A DNA stretch of 25,202 bases from JAVKSM01 sp039583705 (GCA_039583705.1 JAVKSM010000035.1:1-25202), one strand, 5' to 3'; shown: positions 6,447 through 13,922, counted from the first letter of the stretch. Numbers and translations are program-made. Notes: generated by a model not told the origin, from the sequence alone.

Positions 6447-8207
6447 ATGGGAGGGCAGCGGCGGGGTGGTGGTAGTGGCCCGGCAGCCGGGTCGGTCCCG
6501 GACCGGCTCGTCCTCGCGGTGGCCTGTACCGCCCAGTTCATGGTGGTGCTCGACGTCTCGATCGTGAACGTCGCCCTGCCGCAGATCCGTTCCGAGCTCG
6601 GCTTCAGCGCCACCGGGCTGCAGTGGGTGGTCAACGCCTACACCCTGGCCTTCGCCGGGTTCCTGCTGCTCGGCGGCCGGGCGGCCGACCTGCTCGGCCG
6701 GCGTAAGGTGTTCCTGCTCGGGCTGGCCCTGTTCTCGGGAGCCAGCCTCGTCGGCGGGTTCTCGGCCAACCCGGCGATGCTCGTCGCGGCGCGCGCCGCC
6801 CAGGGCCTCGGTGGCGCGGTGCTCTCCCCCGCGTCGCTGACGATCCTCACGACGACCTTCACCGAGGGTAGGGCGCGGGCACGCGCCCTGGGCACCTGGA
6901 GCGCCGTGGCCGGGGCCGGCGGCGCCGCTGGCGCCCTCGCCGGTGGGCTCCTCACGCACTACCTGAGCTGGCGCTGGATCTTGTTCGTCAACGTCCCGAT
7001 CGGCGCGTTCGCCATCGTCGCGGCACTGGTCGTCATCGCGGAGAGCAGCCGTCCCGACGCGGCCCGCGGCCTCGACGTCCCGGGGGCGCTGCTCGTCACC
7101 GGGGGGCTGGTCGCGCTCGTCTACGGCATCGTGTCCACCGACACGCAGGGCTGGACATCGGTCCGCACCCTGCTCACACTCGCGATCGGGGTCCTGCTGC
7201 TCGCGGCGTTCCTGCTCGTCGAAGGACGGCTGGCCCACACTCCGCTGATGCCGCTGCGGCTGTTCCGGTCCCGGTCGGTGTCCGGGGCCAACCTCGTCAT
7301 GCTGCTGCTCGCCGCGGCGCTGTTCGCCATGTGGTACTTCCTGTCGCTGTACCTGCAGAACGTGCTGGGCTACGACTCGCTGACAGCCGGCCTCGCGTTC
7401 CTGCCGCAGACAGCGACGATCATCGTCGGGGCACAGGTCACTGGGCGGCTGCTGCCCCGCACCGGGCCGCGGGTGCTGCTGCTCGCCGGGACGCTCGTCA
7501 CGGCCGGTGGGTTCTTCTGGCTGTCCCGGCTGACGGCTACCAGCGGTTACGTCGCCGACGTCCTCGGGCCCGGCGCGCTCGTCACGCTCGGCCTCGGGCT
7601 GACGTTCACGCCGATCGCGGCCGCCGCCACCTCCGGCGTCGGCTACTCCGAAGCCGGGCTGGTGTCCGGGCTGGTCAACACCTCGCGGCAGGTCGGCGGG
7701 GCGATCGGGCTGGCGGCGCTGGCGACCGTCGCCACCGAGCGCGCGACCTCGCTGCGAGGTTCCGGCGTGGCGCCACTGGCCGCGCTCACCGACGGGTTCA
7801 CCCGCTCGTTCCTCATCGCCGGCGCGATCTGTGTCATCGCCGCGGTCGCTGCGCTCGGCCTGCCCGCGGGCAGATCCCGTCCCGGCCGCGCCGAGGTCAG
7901 GCAGGCTCCCACCGCCTCCGGTGGGATCACCGGACGCGTGCTCGGCTCCGAGCGGCGGCCGGTGGCGGGTGCCGCGATCACTGTCGTTGACATGTCTGGC
8001 CGCCAGGTGGCCCTGGTGCGATCCGACACGGACGGTCGGTTCCGCACCCAGATCCCGGCCGGCGGCACCTACCTCGTCGTGACGTCTGCCGGGTGGCACC
8101 ACCCGAGCGCCAGCCTGGTCACGGTGGACGGCTATCCGGCGCACCACGAGCCGGTGCTCGCCCCCCTGCCGGCCTCCCCTGGGGTAGCGGTCGGTCAGAC
8201 CGGGTAG
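6447..8207 (+). CDS. DHA2-family MFS exporter with C-terminal carboxypeptidase-regulatory-like domain
   Basis: This is a 586-residue drug:H+ antiporter-type permease with about 14 predicted membrane helices. Residues 35-45 (LDVSIVNVALP) form the DHA2 helix-1 motif, 76-87 (GGRAADLLGRRK) motif A, and 154-167 (VAGAGGAAGALAGG) a glycine-rich motif C. After the last helix and a short basic linker, residues 492-575 (starting GGITGRVLGSERRPVAGAAI) form a beta-sandwich domain of the carboxypeptidase regulatory-like type, with the typical SDTDGRFRTQIPAGGTYLV strand pair. The ATG at 6447 was preferred over TTG 6417 because it sits 7 nt after a -10-like TACCGT. Substrate is unknown. The 3' end overlaps the convergent MBL gene by 13 bp. 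Confidence 0.9.
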   Translation: MGGQRRGGGSGPAAGSVPDRLVLAVACTAQFMVVLDVSIVNVALPQIRSELGFSATGLQWVVNAYTLAFAGFLLLGGRAADLLGRRKVFLLGLALFSGASLVGGFSANPAMLVAARAAQGLGGAVLSPASLTILTTTFTEGRARARALGTWSAVAGAGGAAGALAGGLLTHYLSWRWILFVNVPIGAFAIVAALVVIAESSRPDAARGLDVPGALLVTGGLVALVYGIVSTDTQGWTSVRTLLTLAIGVLLLAAFLLVEGRLAHTPLMPLRLFRSRSVSGANLVMLLLAAALFAMWYFLSLYLQNVLGYDSLTAGLAFLPQTATIIVGAQVTGRLLPRTGPRVLLLAGTLVTAGGFFWLSRLTATSGYVADVLGPGALVTLGLGLTFTPIAAAATSGVGYSEAGLVSGLVNTSRQVGGAIGLAALATVATERATSLRGSGVAPLAALTDGFTRSFLIAGAICVIAAVAALGLPAGRSRPGRAEVRQAPTASGGITGRVLGSERRPVAGAAITVVDMSGRQVALVRSDTDGRFRTQIPAGGTYLVVTSAGWHHPSASLVTVDGYPAHHEPVLAPLPASPGVAVGQTG

Positions 8208-8956
8208 CTCCCGCCTGCGCGGGCCAGCTCCACCGGACCGTCGAACGCACCCATCGCTTCGGCGAGCAGCACCTGTCCGTCGAACCAGGTGGGCACGTGG
8301 GTGAGGAGGAGCCGGCCGACGCCCGCCGCCCGCGCCACCTCGCCCGCCTGCCGGCCGGACAGGTGGACCTCCCGCGGCGCGTCGTCGTCGTGTGGCCACG
8401 TGGCCTCACACAGGAACACGTCGGCACGGGCGGCGAGCTCCACCAGGGTGTCGCACGGCCCGGTGTCGCCGGAGTACACCAGCGACCGGCCGCCGTGGGC
8501 CAGCCGCAGGGCGTAGGCCTCGCAGGGGTGCACGACCGGGGCTGCGGTCAGCACGAGCGGGCCGAGCCGGGCCGGCTCGCCGAGTGGACAGAACGTGAAG
8601 ACGTCCGACAGGTCCGCCGCCACTCGATCCGCCGCCGACGGGGCGTACGCGGCCGCCAGTCGGGATGGCGCCTCGCTCGGGGCGTGCAACGGGATCGGCG
8701 CCGGGTGCCCCGGCGGCCGGGGGTGATAGCGCCGGTAGACGACGAGCGCCGAGACGTCGGCACAGTGGTCGGGATGCAGGTGCGACAGCACCACCGCGTC
8801 GAGGTCGAACGGGTCGAGGTGGCGCTGCAGCGCACCGAGCGTGCCGTTGCCCAGGTCGAGCACGACGGCCTGCCCGCCGCCGCACACCAGGTACCCGGAA
8901 GCCGGTGAGGTCGGGCCTGGACCGCTGCCCGAACAACCCAGGACGGTCAGCTCCAC
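8195..8956 (-). CDS. MBL-fold metal-dependent hydrolase (RNase Z-like)
   Basis: This 253-residue metallo-beta-lactamase-fold protein has the metal motif HLHPDH at 59-64. Later metal ligands are in the SGDTGPCD segment (after GGRSLVY) and in LLLTHVP near the C-terminus. The start fits GTG 8956, because GGAAGG lies 8 nt upstream and the protein then begins ELTVLGCSGSGPGP, the usual first strand of the family. The 27 codons between here and 9037 lack conservation signs. In actinobacteria this gene commonly lies between murI and rph, as here, although the exporter and an Rhs remnant intervene. Relatives act on RNA or cyclic nucleotides; the substrate is not determinable here. Confidence 0.88.
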   Translation of the reverse strand: MELTVLGCSGSGPGPTSPASGYLVCGGGQAVVLDLGNGTLGALQRHLDPFDLDAVVLSHLHPDHCADVSALVVYRRYHPRPPGHPAPIPLHAPSEAPSRLAAAYAPSAADRVAADLSDVFTFCPLGEPARLGPLVLTAAPVVHPCEAYALRLAHGGRSLVYSGDTGPCDTLVELAARADVFLCEATWPHDDDAPREVHLSGRQAGEVARAAGVGRLLLTHVPTWFDGQVLLAEAMGAFDGPVELARAGGSYPV

Positions 8957-9037
8957 CGGCCCATCCTTCCCCCCGAGCCCGGGAACGGAGCCACCAGGCG
9001 GTTCCCCGGTCGCTCTGACGGTGGCGAAGCGGACCAC

Positions 9038-9640
9038 TCATTCCGCCGGCAGGCTCATTCCGACGGCAGCGGCATCGGTCTCCACACGAGAGACCTGGCC
9101 CAGCGCGTCGGTGACCGAGTCCAGGTGCCCCGCTCGTCGTAGCCGTAGCTGGTCGTCGCGCCCGCCGGGTCGGTCAGCGCGGTGAGGTTCCCCCGCTCGT
9201 CGTACTCCTGGCGCCATACCACGTACTCCTGGCGCCATACCGCCCCGTCCGGCTCGGTGACCGTGACCGGCAGCCCCAGGTCGTTGTACTCGGCGTGGGC
9301 CGCTCTGCCGTCCGGGCGAGTGATTGCGAGGAGATCGCCGGCGGAGTCGTCGCTGTAGCGGGTGGTGCGCCCCAGCGGGTCGGTGCGCACGAGCAGCCGG
9401 TCGTAGCGGTCCCACTCCGGGACCCTCGGTGAGCCGCCCGCCCTCGTCATAGCCATAGCGGACCAACACCACATCAGCACCGCCGCCGCTGGTGCCGCCG
9501 CTGGTGCCGCCGGCTCCGATCAAGCGCAGGGCGGTGATCAGCCCACCGCTGGTCTGCACACCGATGCGATAGCCGCCGCAGTGGCGGACCTCGACGAGAG
9601 TGCCGGCCGCGTCGTAGTCGCACCCGCCGAGCCGCGCAGC
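9038..9640 (-). pseudogene. Frameshifted Rhs/YD-repeat remnant
   Basis: Tandem YD-type repeats are readable only by changing frame. The first block (about 9620-9430) reads DYDAAGTLVEVRHCGGYRIG and later VRYGYDEGGRLTE. The second block (about 9425-9135, another frame) reads YDRLLVRTDPLGRTTRYS, ITRPDGRAAHAEYNDLGLPV, YDERGNLTALTDPAGATTSY and GYDERG. The last block (about 9125-9038, first frame again) reads HLDSVTDALGQVSRVETDAA and ends at a TGA. Two frameshifts and the lack of any N-terminal or toxin domain mark a decayed fragment of a polymorphic-toxin-type Rhs protein. It sits in an otherwise conserved murI-MBL-rph block, so it is probably an insertion. Confidence 0.8.
9201..9241. repeat. 21-bp-period tandem duplication inside the Rhs remnant
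   Basis: Twenty identical bases starting CGTACTCCTGG occur at 9201-9220 and again at 9222-9241. The duplication is in frame and repeats seven residues (VWRQEYV type). It looks like a recent slippage event. A 12-bp unit (GCTGGTGCCGCC) is also doubled near 9487-9510. Confidence 0.85.
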
Positions 9641-9760
9641 TCGTCCTCAACATGATCGTCATCTGCGCCTCCCGGACCTCCTCCGCATCACAGACCCGAC
9701 TCCAGGAACCTACCGGGTCGCCCATCACGTCGGCCAGTACATGCAAAGCCGCTGCCGAAG

Positions 9761-9800
9761 GTCATGGCTGGTCATAGCCACGTCATAGCCGGTCATGGCC
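9761..9800. repeat. Four GTCATRGCC copies at helical spacing
   Basis: GTCATGGCT, GTCATAGCC, GTCATAGCC and GTCATGGCC start at 9761, 9771, 9782 and 9792, so copies are 10-11 bp apart on one face of the helix. They lie in the roughly 220-bp stretch between the Rhs remnant and the 3' end of murI, where I see no gene. Confidence 0.7.
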
Positions 9801-9863
9801 CGCTTTCCGCCGCCGGGCGAGGAGTGCCGTGAGCCCCGAGATCGATGGCATCGGGACGACGGT

Positions 9864-10805
9864 TCACTTCTCCGCGGCGAGCCTCAGGGAGTGCCGGGGT
9901 GGCGAGGGAGGGGTTGGCGCCGCGAGGGCGAGCGGCGCGACCGCGCCGATCTCCGGTCCGAGAAAGCGGCGGCCCAACCGGCGGAACGGCTCCACCGGAC
10001 CCGTCGCCAGGAAGGTGTGTGCCGGTGGCGGACCCGCCGGCTCCCGCAACATCTCACGCTCCGAGAGCACCCGCACGACGTCCTTGGCGGTCTCCTCGGC
10101 GCTGGACACCAGGGTGACGTCCGGACCCATGGCGATCTGGATCACGCCTGACAGCATCGGGTAGTGCGTGCATCCCAGCACGAGGGTGTCCACCCCGGCG
10201 CGCTGCAGCGGCTCGAGGTAGCTCTGCGCCAGCCCCAGCACCTGGCGCCCGCTGGTGATCCCGCGCTCGACGAAGTCGACGAACCGTGGGCAGGCCGCCG
10301 CGGTGACGCGGACGTCGGGGGCGGCGGCGAAAGCGTCCTCGTAAGCGCGGGACCTGACCGTCGCCCCGGTACCGATCACCCCCACCCGGCCGTGTCGGGT
10401 GGCAGCCACCGCGCGGCGCACCGCAGGAAGCACGACCTCCACCACCGGCACCGGATAGCGCTCCCTGGCGTCGTGCAGGCAGGCCGCCGACGCGGTGTTG
10501 CAGGCGACGACGAGCAGCTTGACGCCGCGGGCGACCATCGCGTCGGCCACCGCCAGGGCGTGGCTGCGGACCGTCGCGATCGGGAGCCGGCCGTACGGGC
10601 CGTGCGCGGTGTCGCCGACGTAGACCACCCGCTCCGCGGGTAACTGGTCGATCACAGCGCGGGCGACCGTGAGGCCGCCGACCCCAGAGTCGAAGATCCC
10701 GATCGGAGCATCGGCCTCCCCGGACGACCCGATCGGAGCGTCGGCCTCCCCGGACGACCCGATCGGAGCGTCGGCCTCCCCGGACGGCCCGTTCGGACCG
10801 CTCAC
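9864..10805 (-). CDS. murI: Glutamate racemase
   Basis: This 313-residue enzyme makes D-glutamate for peptidoglycan. The two catalytic cysteines are in VACNTASA (C102) and GCTHYPML (C212). FDSGVGGLTVARAV at 38-51 holds the first substrate loop, and VYVGDTAHGPYG at 61-72 follows. The GTG at 10803-10805 was chosen because it overlaps the rhomboid stop (GTGA). The frame stays open further upstream, but that part is shadow of the rhomboid gene. The N-terminus is about 25 residues longer than usual because the ten-residue unit GEADAPIGSS is repeated before the conserved PIGIFDSG. The extension probably does not touch the active site. Confidence 0.94.
   Translation of the reverse strand: MSGPNGPSGEADAPIGSSGEADAPIGSSGEADAPIGIFDSGVGGLTVARAVIDQLPAERVVYVGDTAHGPYGRLPIATVRSHALAVADAMVARGVKLLVVACNTASAACLHDARERYPVPVVEVVLPAVRRAVAATRHGRVGVIGTGATVRSRAYEDAFAAAPDVRVTAAACPRFVDFVERGITSGRQVLGLAQSYLEPLQRAGVDTLVLGCTHYPMLSGVIQIAMGPDVTLVSSAEETAKDVVRVLSEREMLREPAGPPPAHTFLATGPVEPFRRLGRRFLGPEIGAVAPLALAAPTPPSPPRHSLRLAAEK
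10701..10790. repeat. 30-bp tandem repeat, three copies, at the 5' end of murI
   Basis: Units at 10701-10730, 10731-10760 and 10761-10790 differ at only two positions, and a degenerate partial copy follows at 10791-10800. Each unit encodes ten residues (GEADAPIGSS type) on the minus strand. The array is in frame and has no spacers. Confidence 0.95.
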
Positions 10806-11440
10806 GACGCGAGGGCGTCCGGTGCGGCCCCACCCCGCCGGGCGCGGCGGTCGGCTCCGGCCATGATCCGGGCGGCCAGCACGCCGCCGAGCGCGCCGAA
10901 CAGGTGAGCCTGCCAGGAAATCCCCAGGGCACCGGGCAGCACCCCGAACAACAACCCGCCCCACATCACCAGCAGCACCAGCGCGAGCACCACCTGGGCC
11001 ACGCTGCGGGCGAACAGCCCGCGGGCCAGCAGGAAAGCGAACCATCCGAAGATCACCCCCGACGCGCCGATCGTCGTGGTGCCGGTGTCCGCGGTCAGCC
11101 AGGTGCCCAGGCCACTGGCCAGCCAGACGATGGCCGTGACCATGGCGAACTGGGCGATCCCGCCGGCCAGCGCCAGGAAGCCGAACACGAGCAACGGCAC
11201 GGTGTTGGCCACCAGGTGCATCCAGTTGTCGTGCAGCAACGGTGCCCAGAGCACGCCGCCGAGGCCGTCGACCCGCCGGGGCACGATGCCATCGTCGTTG
11301 AGCCGGTGGCGATCGAGCGCATCGGCCAGCTCGACGACGTAGAGCAGCGCGGTGATCGCGGCCATCAGCGCCGCGGCCCGGACGGGGTGGCGTGGCAGCA
11401 CCCGAGCCGCCGCTCGGCGCACAGCCGGGGTGGTCGTCAC
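10802..11440 (-). CDS. Rhomboid-family intramembrane serine protease
   Basis: This 212-residue membrane protein has about six helices. The rhomboid signature is complete: HLVAN at 75-79, the nucleophile in GASG at 125-128 (S127), and the catalytic His in QAHLFGALGG (H179). Such proteases cut transmembrane segments; the substrate is unknown. The GTG at 11438-11440 is preferred because TAGCCT (complement of 11448-11453) lies 7 nt upstream, matching the leaderless pattern of neighbouring genes. Longer readings run into cysM. It lies between cysM and murI, a common actinobacterial arrangement, and overlaps murI by 4 nt. Confidence 0.92.
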   Translation of the reverse strand: MTTTPAVRRAAARVLPRHPVRAAALMAAITALLYVVELADALDRHRLNDDGIVPRRVDGLGGVLWAPLLHDNWMHLVANTVPLLVFGFLALAGGIAQFAMVTAIVWLASGLGTWLTADTGTTTIGASGVIFGWFAFLLARGLFARSVAQVVLALVLLVMWGGLLFGVLPGALGISWQAHLFGALGGVLAARIMAGADRRARRGGAAPDALAS

Positions 11441-11447
11441 GCGGTCG

Positions 11448-11453
11448 AGGCTA
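11448..11453 (-). promoter_or_regulatory. -10-like element before the rhomboid gene
   Basis: TAGCCT on the minus strand lies 7 nt before the GTG start, with no ribosome site between. A leaderless transcript is likely. I see no clear -35. Confidence 0.4.
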
Positions 11454-11498
11454 CGCGCGGGCGCCGCCACGGCGGATCGGGGAAGGCCCTGACCTGGC

Positions 11499-12449
11499 TC
11501 AGGCCCAGAGCTGCCCGTCGAGGCGGGCCGCCGCCTCTTCCAGCTCGCCGCTGTAGGCGCCGGTCGACAGGTATTTCCACCCGCCGTCCGCGACGACGAG
11601 CACGATGTCGGCCACGTCGCCGGTCCCCGCCGCCTTCTCCGCGACGGCCAGCGCGGCGTGCAGGATGGCGCCGGTGGAGATGCCGGCGAAGATGCCCTCC
11701 TTCTCCACCAGCTCGCGGGTGCGGCGCAGCGCGTCGTAGGAGCCGACCGAGTAGCGGCCGGTGAGCACCTCGGGGTCATAGAGCTCGGGCACGAACCCCT
11801 CGTCGAGGTTGCGCAGCCCGTAGACCAGCTCGCCGTAGCGCGGCTCGGCGGCGACGATCTGCACGTCGGGCTTGTGCTCACGCAGGTAGCGCCCCACCCC
11901 GACCAGCGTGCCGGTGGTGCCGAGGCCGGCGACGAAATGGGTGATCGTCGGCAGGTCACGGAGGATCTCGGGTCCGGTGCCCTCGTAGTGCGCCGCCGCG
12001 TTGGCGGGGTTGCCGTACTGGTAGAGCATCACCCAGTCCGGGTGTTGCGCGGCGATCTCCTTGGCGGTGGCCACCGCCTGGTTGGAACCCCCGACCGCCG
12101 GTGAGAAGACGATCTCCGCGCCGTACATCTCGAGGAGTTGGCGCCGCTCGACCGAGGTGTTCTCGGGCATGACGCACACCAACCGGTAGCCCTTGAGCTT
12201 GGCGGCCATGGCCAGCGAGATTCCGGTGTTTCCCGAGGTCGGCTCGAGGACGGTGTCCCCGGGCTTGAGCCGCCCGGCGCGCTCCGCGGCCTCGATCATC
12301 GCGAGCGCCGGCCGGTCCTTGATCGAACCTGTCGGGTTGCGGTCCTCGAGCTTGGCCCACAGCCGGACCTGCGGCGCGGGCGAGAGCGCCGGCAGCCCGA
12401 CCAGCGGAGTGTCCCCGAGGGCAGAGATCAACGACTCGTAGCGCGCCAT
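11499..12449 (-). CDS. cysM: O-phosphoserine sulfhydrylase / cysteine synthase CysM
   Basis: This 316-residue PLP enzyme belongs to the cysteine synthase family. K44 in TGSIKDRPA is the Schiff-base lysine, TSGNTG at 71-76 binds substrate carboxylate, and GLGTTGTLVG at 175-184 grips the PLP phosphate. YGLRNLDEGFVPELYD at 210-225 matches the mycobacterial CysM segment whose arginine selects O-phosphoserine over O-acetylserine. The ATG at 12449 has GAAGG 7 nt upstream. It lies 11 nt after cysO, with mec upstream, so it most likely takes sulfur from CysO thiocarboxylate. A separate serB lies 6 kb away. The assignment is strong. Confidence 0.95.
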   Translation of the reverse strand: MARYESLISALGDTPLVGLPALSPAPQVRLWAKLEDRNPTGSIKDRPALAMIEAAERAGRLKPGDTVLEPTSGNTGISLAMAAKLKGYRLVCVMPENTSVERRQLLEMYGAEIVFSPAVGGSNQAVATAKEIAAQHPDWVMLYQYGNPANAAAHYEGTGPEILRDLPTITHFVAGLGTTGTLVGVGRYLREHKPDVQIVAAEPRYGELVYGLRNLDEGFVPELYDPEVLTGRYSVGSYDALRRTRELVEKEGIFAGISTGAILHAALAVAEKAAGTGDVADIVLVVADGGWKYLSTGAYSGELEEAAARLDGQLWA

Positions 12450-12460
12450 GGGCGCCCTTC

Positions 12461-12775
12461 TCACAAGCCCACGGCCCCGCCCGCGACAGCGGACAGGATC
12501 GTCGCCCCGCCCGCGACAGCGGGCAGGATCGTCACCGTGTCGCCATCGGCCACCGCCGCCTCCAGACCGCCGGCGAAGCGCACGTCCTCGTCGTTGACGT
12601 AGACGTTGACGAAGCGGTGCAGCGAGCCGTCGGTGACCAGCCGACGCTTGATGCCGGCGTGCCGGCTGTCCAGGTCCTCGATCACCTCGGCGAGCGTGGT
12701 CCCTTTCGCCTCGACGGACTTCTCACCGCCGGTGTGGGTGCGCAGGATCGTCGGGATGGAAACGGTGACGGCCAC
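12461..12775 (-). CDS. cysO: Sulfur carrier protein CysO (ThiS/MoaD fold) with extended C-terminus
   Basis: This 104-residue ubiquitin-like protein carries sulfur as a C-terminal thiocarboxylate for CysM. The body (VSIPTILRTHTGGEKSVEAK, FVNVYVNDEDVRF, VADGDTVTILPAVAGG) is standard and should end at G90. Instead the chain runs on through ATILSAVAGG (91-100) and AVGL (101-104), because a 30-bp segment is duplicated. The functional di-glycine is therefore buried, and a protease would have to remove 14 (or 4) residues before activation. The adjacent JAMM protease Mec is an obvious candidate. GTG 12775 has GAGGAGG 7 nt upstream. The alternative is that the carrier is damaged and inactive. Confidence 0.93.
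   Translation of the reverse strand: MAVTVSIPTILRTHTGGEKSVEAKGTTLAEVIEDLDSRHAGIKRRLVTDGSLHRFVNVYVNDEDVRFAGGLEAAVADGDTVTILPAVAGGATILSAVAGGAVGL
12475..12534. repeat. 30-bp tandem duplication at the 3' end of cysO
   Basis: The units at 12475-12504 and 12505-12534 match at 28 of 30 positions (differences at 12492/12522 and 12504/12534). Each encodes one AVAGG-ending decapeptide. The duplication is in frame and moves the stop codon away from the original di-glycine. Confidence 0.95.
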
Positions 12776-12824
12776 GTCGGGTCCTCCTCGGTGGGCACGG
12801 GCCTGGGAGCGGGATGCGGGACGC

Positions 12825-13280
12825 TCAGCGGCAGTCGGGGACGTCGTCGGCACCGGTGTGGGCGAACATGTACGACTCCACGACCTGGACCCGCTCCTCG
12901 CGCGCGACCCCTTCGAGGATCCGGTACGAGCGCAGTTCATGATGCTGGGGATCCCGCGTGGAGACGAGCACGTAGTGCGCGTCCGGTTCCTGGGCCAGCG
13001 AGATGTCGGTGCGCGAGGGGCAGGCCTCGGTCGCGGTGTGCGAGTGGTAGATCACCACCGGTACCTCGTCGGCGGCATCCATGCCCCGCCAGACCGCGAG
13101 CTGCTCGCCCGAGTCGAAGCGGTAGAAGGTGGACGAACGCTCGGCGTTGGTCATGGGTATGAAACGCTCGGGACGGTCCGAGCCCGCCAGCCCGGCGATC
13201 ACCCCGCAGCACTCGTCAGGGTGGTCACGGCGGGCGTGGGCCACCATCTGCTCGACAAGCTCGGCCCGGATCACCAGCAC
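12825..13280 (-). CDS. mec: JAMM metalloprotease Mec (CysO-cysteine peptidase)
   Basis: This 151-residue MPN+/JAMM isopeptidase has E23 in DECCGVIAG. The full zinc motif is HSHTATEACPSRTD at 79-92 (H79, H81, S89, D92). In mycobacteria this enzyme frees cysteine from the CysO-cysteine adduct made by CysM. It is immediately upstream of cysO and cysM in the same direction. The start is GTG 13280 or the GTG two codons later, which has GAAGG at better spacing. TACGCT (complement of 13287-13292) lies 6 nt before the first GTG, so a leaderless mRNA is also possible. The end reads ADDVPDCR. Because the CysO here has a tail beyond its di-glycine, Mec may also act as a precursor-processing protease. 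Confidence 0.92.
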   Translation of the reverse strand: MLVIRAELVEQMVAHARRDHPDECCGVIAGLAGSDRPERFIPMTNAERSSTFYRFDSGEQLAVWRGMDAADEVPVVIYHSHTATEACPSRTDISLAQEPDAHYVLVSTRDPQHHELRSYRILEGVAREERVQVVESYMFAHTGADDVPDCR

Positions 13281-13286
13281 ACCTTC

Positions 13287-13292
13287 AGCGTA
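13287..13292 (-). promoter_or_regulatory. -10-like element before mec
   Basis: TACGCT on the minus strand lies 6 nt before the mec GTG. It would give mec-cysO-cysM its own start, separate from clpS and DUF2017. Confidence 0.35.
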
Positions 13293-13365
13293 CGTGGGCG
13301 TCCGCACCCCGCGCATCGCCCGCCACCGCGGTCCGCCACCGTCGCCCGGCACCGTGCCAGGGCGG

Positions 13366-13911
13366 TCACCGCGCCAGCGCGGTCACCAACGAGTCCTGCA
13401 CCCAGGTCAGCCACTGGTAGACCGGCAGGTGGTCGGCGCGCGGGTCATTCTCCGGCAGCACCTCGGGCATCTCCTCGGTGACCTCCAACGCCGTGCCCAG
13501 CGCCAGCCGGACGTCGTTGAGGGCGGTCAGCCAGGTCTCGGCCTGCTCCCTGCTGAGCTCCACCCGGCCGCCGAAGACCGGGCAGGTCTCCAGCACCAGG
13601 TCGGCGGCTGCCTCCTTGGCCGCGATGAGCTCCGGTTCGCGCAGCGACCGCAGCGCGGCGGAGAGCCGCTCGTCGTCGGTCGAGAAGTCGGGCAGCAGCC
13701 GGGCCATCACCGCCTCCGTGGGTGGGGTGGACGGCCCGACGTGCACGCCCGTCAACTCGACCAGCTCGTCGGTCGGCGCCTGGGCGGCACGCTCGGTGAG
13801 CATGTCCCGGATCTGGCCGACGAGCCCCCGCACCACGGCCGCCTCGCTGGGGTCGAGCACCGCGACCATCCGGGTGCGAGCCCCGCGACCGTGCCGCCGC
13901 CATCCGTTCAC
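13366..13911 (-). CDS. DUF2017 family protein
   Basis: This is a 181-residue, mostly helical, soluble protein of the actinobacterial DUF2017 family. That family is usually encoded between clpS and the cysO/mec region, as it is here. Recognisable stretches are LDPSEAAVVRGLVGQIRDML near the start, RLLPDFSTDDERLSAALRSL in the middle, and the acidic LPENDPRADHLPVYQWLTWV near the end. GTG 13911 has GAGGG 8 nt upstream and lies 11 nt after the clpS stop, so the two are co-transcribed. No catalytic motif is visible and the function is unknown. A link to ClpS-ClpP proteolysis is only a guess from position. Confidence 0.85.
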   Translation of the reverse strand: MNGWRRHGRGARTRMVAVLDPSEAAVVRGLVGQIRDMLTERAAQAPTDELVELTGVHVGPSTPPTEAVMARLLPDFSTDDERLSAALRSLREPELIAAKEAAADLVLETCPVFGGRVELSREQAETWLTALNDVRLALGTALEVTEEMPEVLPENDPRADHLPVYQWLTWVQDSLVTALAR

Positions 13912-13922
13912 CGGATCGTCCC

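Noticed and set aside
6420..8399. 659-codon open frame on the minus strand opposite the MFS exporter
   Set aside because: The translation is dominated by Arg/Gly/Gln with no domain, and the plus strand encodes an intact membrane transporter. It is a GC-bias shadow.
10701..10790. Possible CRISPR-like array (30-bp repeats)
   Set aside because: Units are directly adjacent with no spacers and lie in frame within murI; there are no cas genes.
10806..11045. Longer N-terminus for murI (open frame to 11045)
   Set aside because: The added residues are an out-of-frame reading of the rhomboid gene. The GTGA overlap at 10802-10805 gives a better start.
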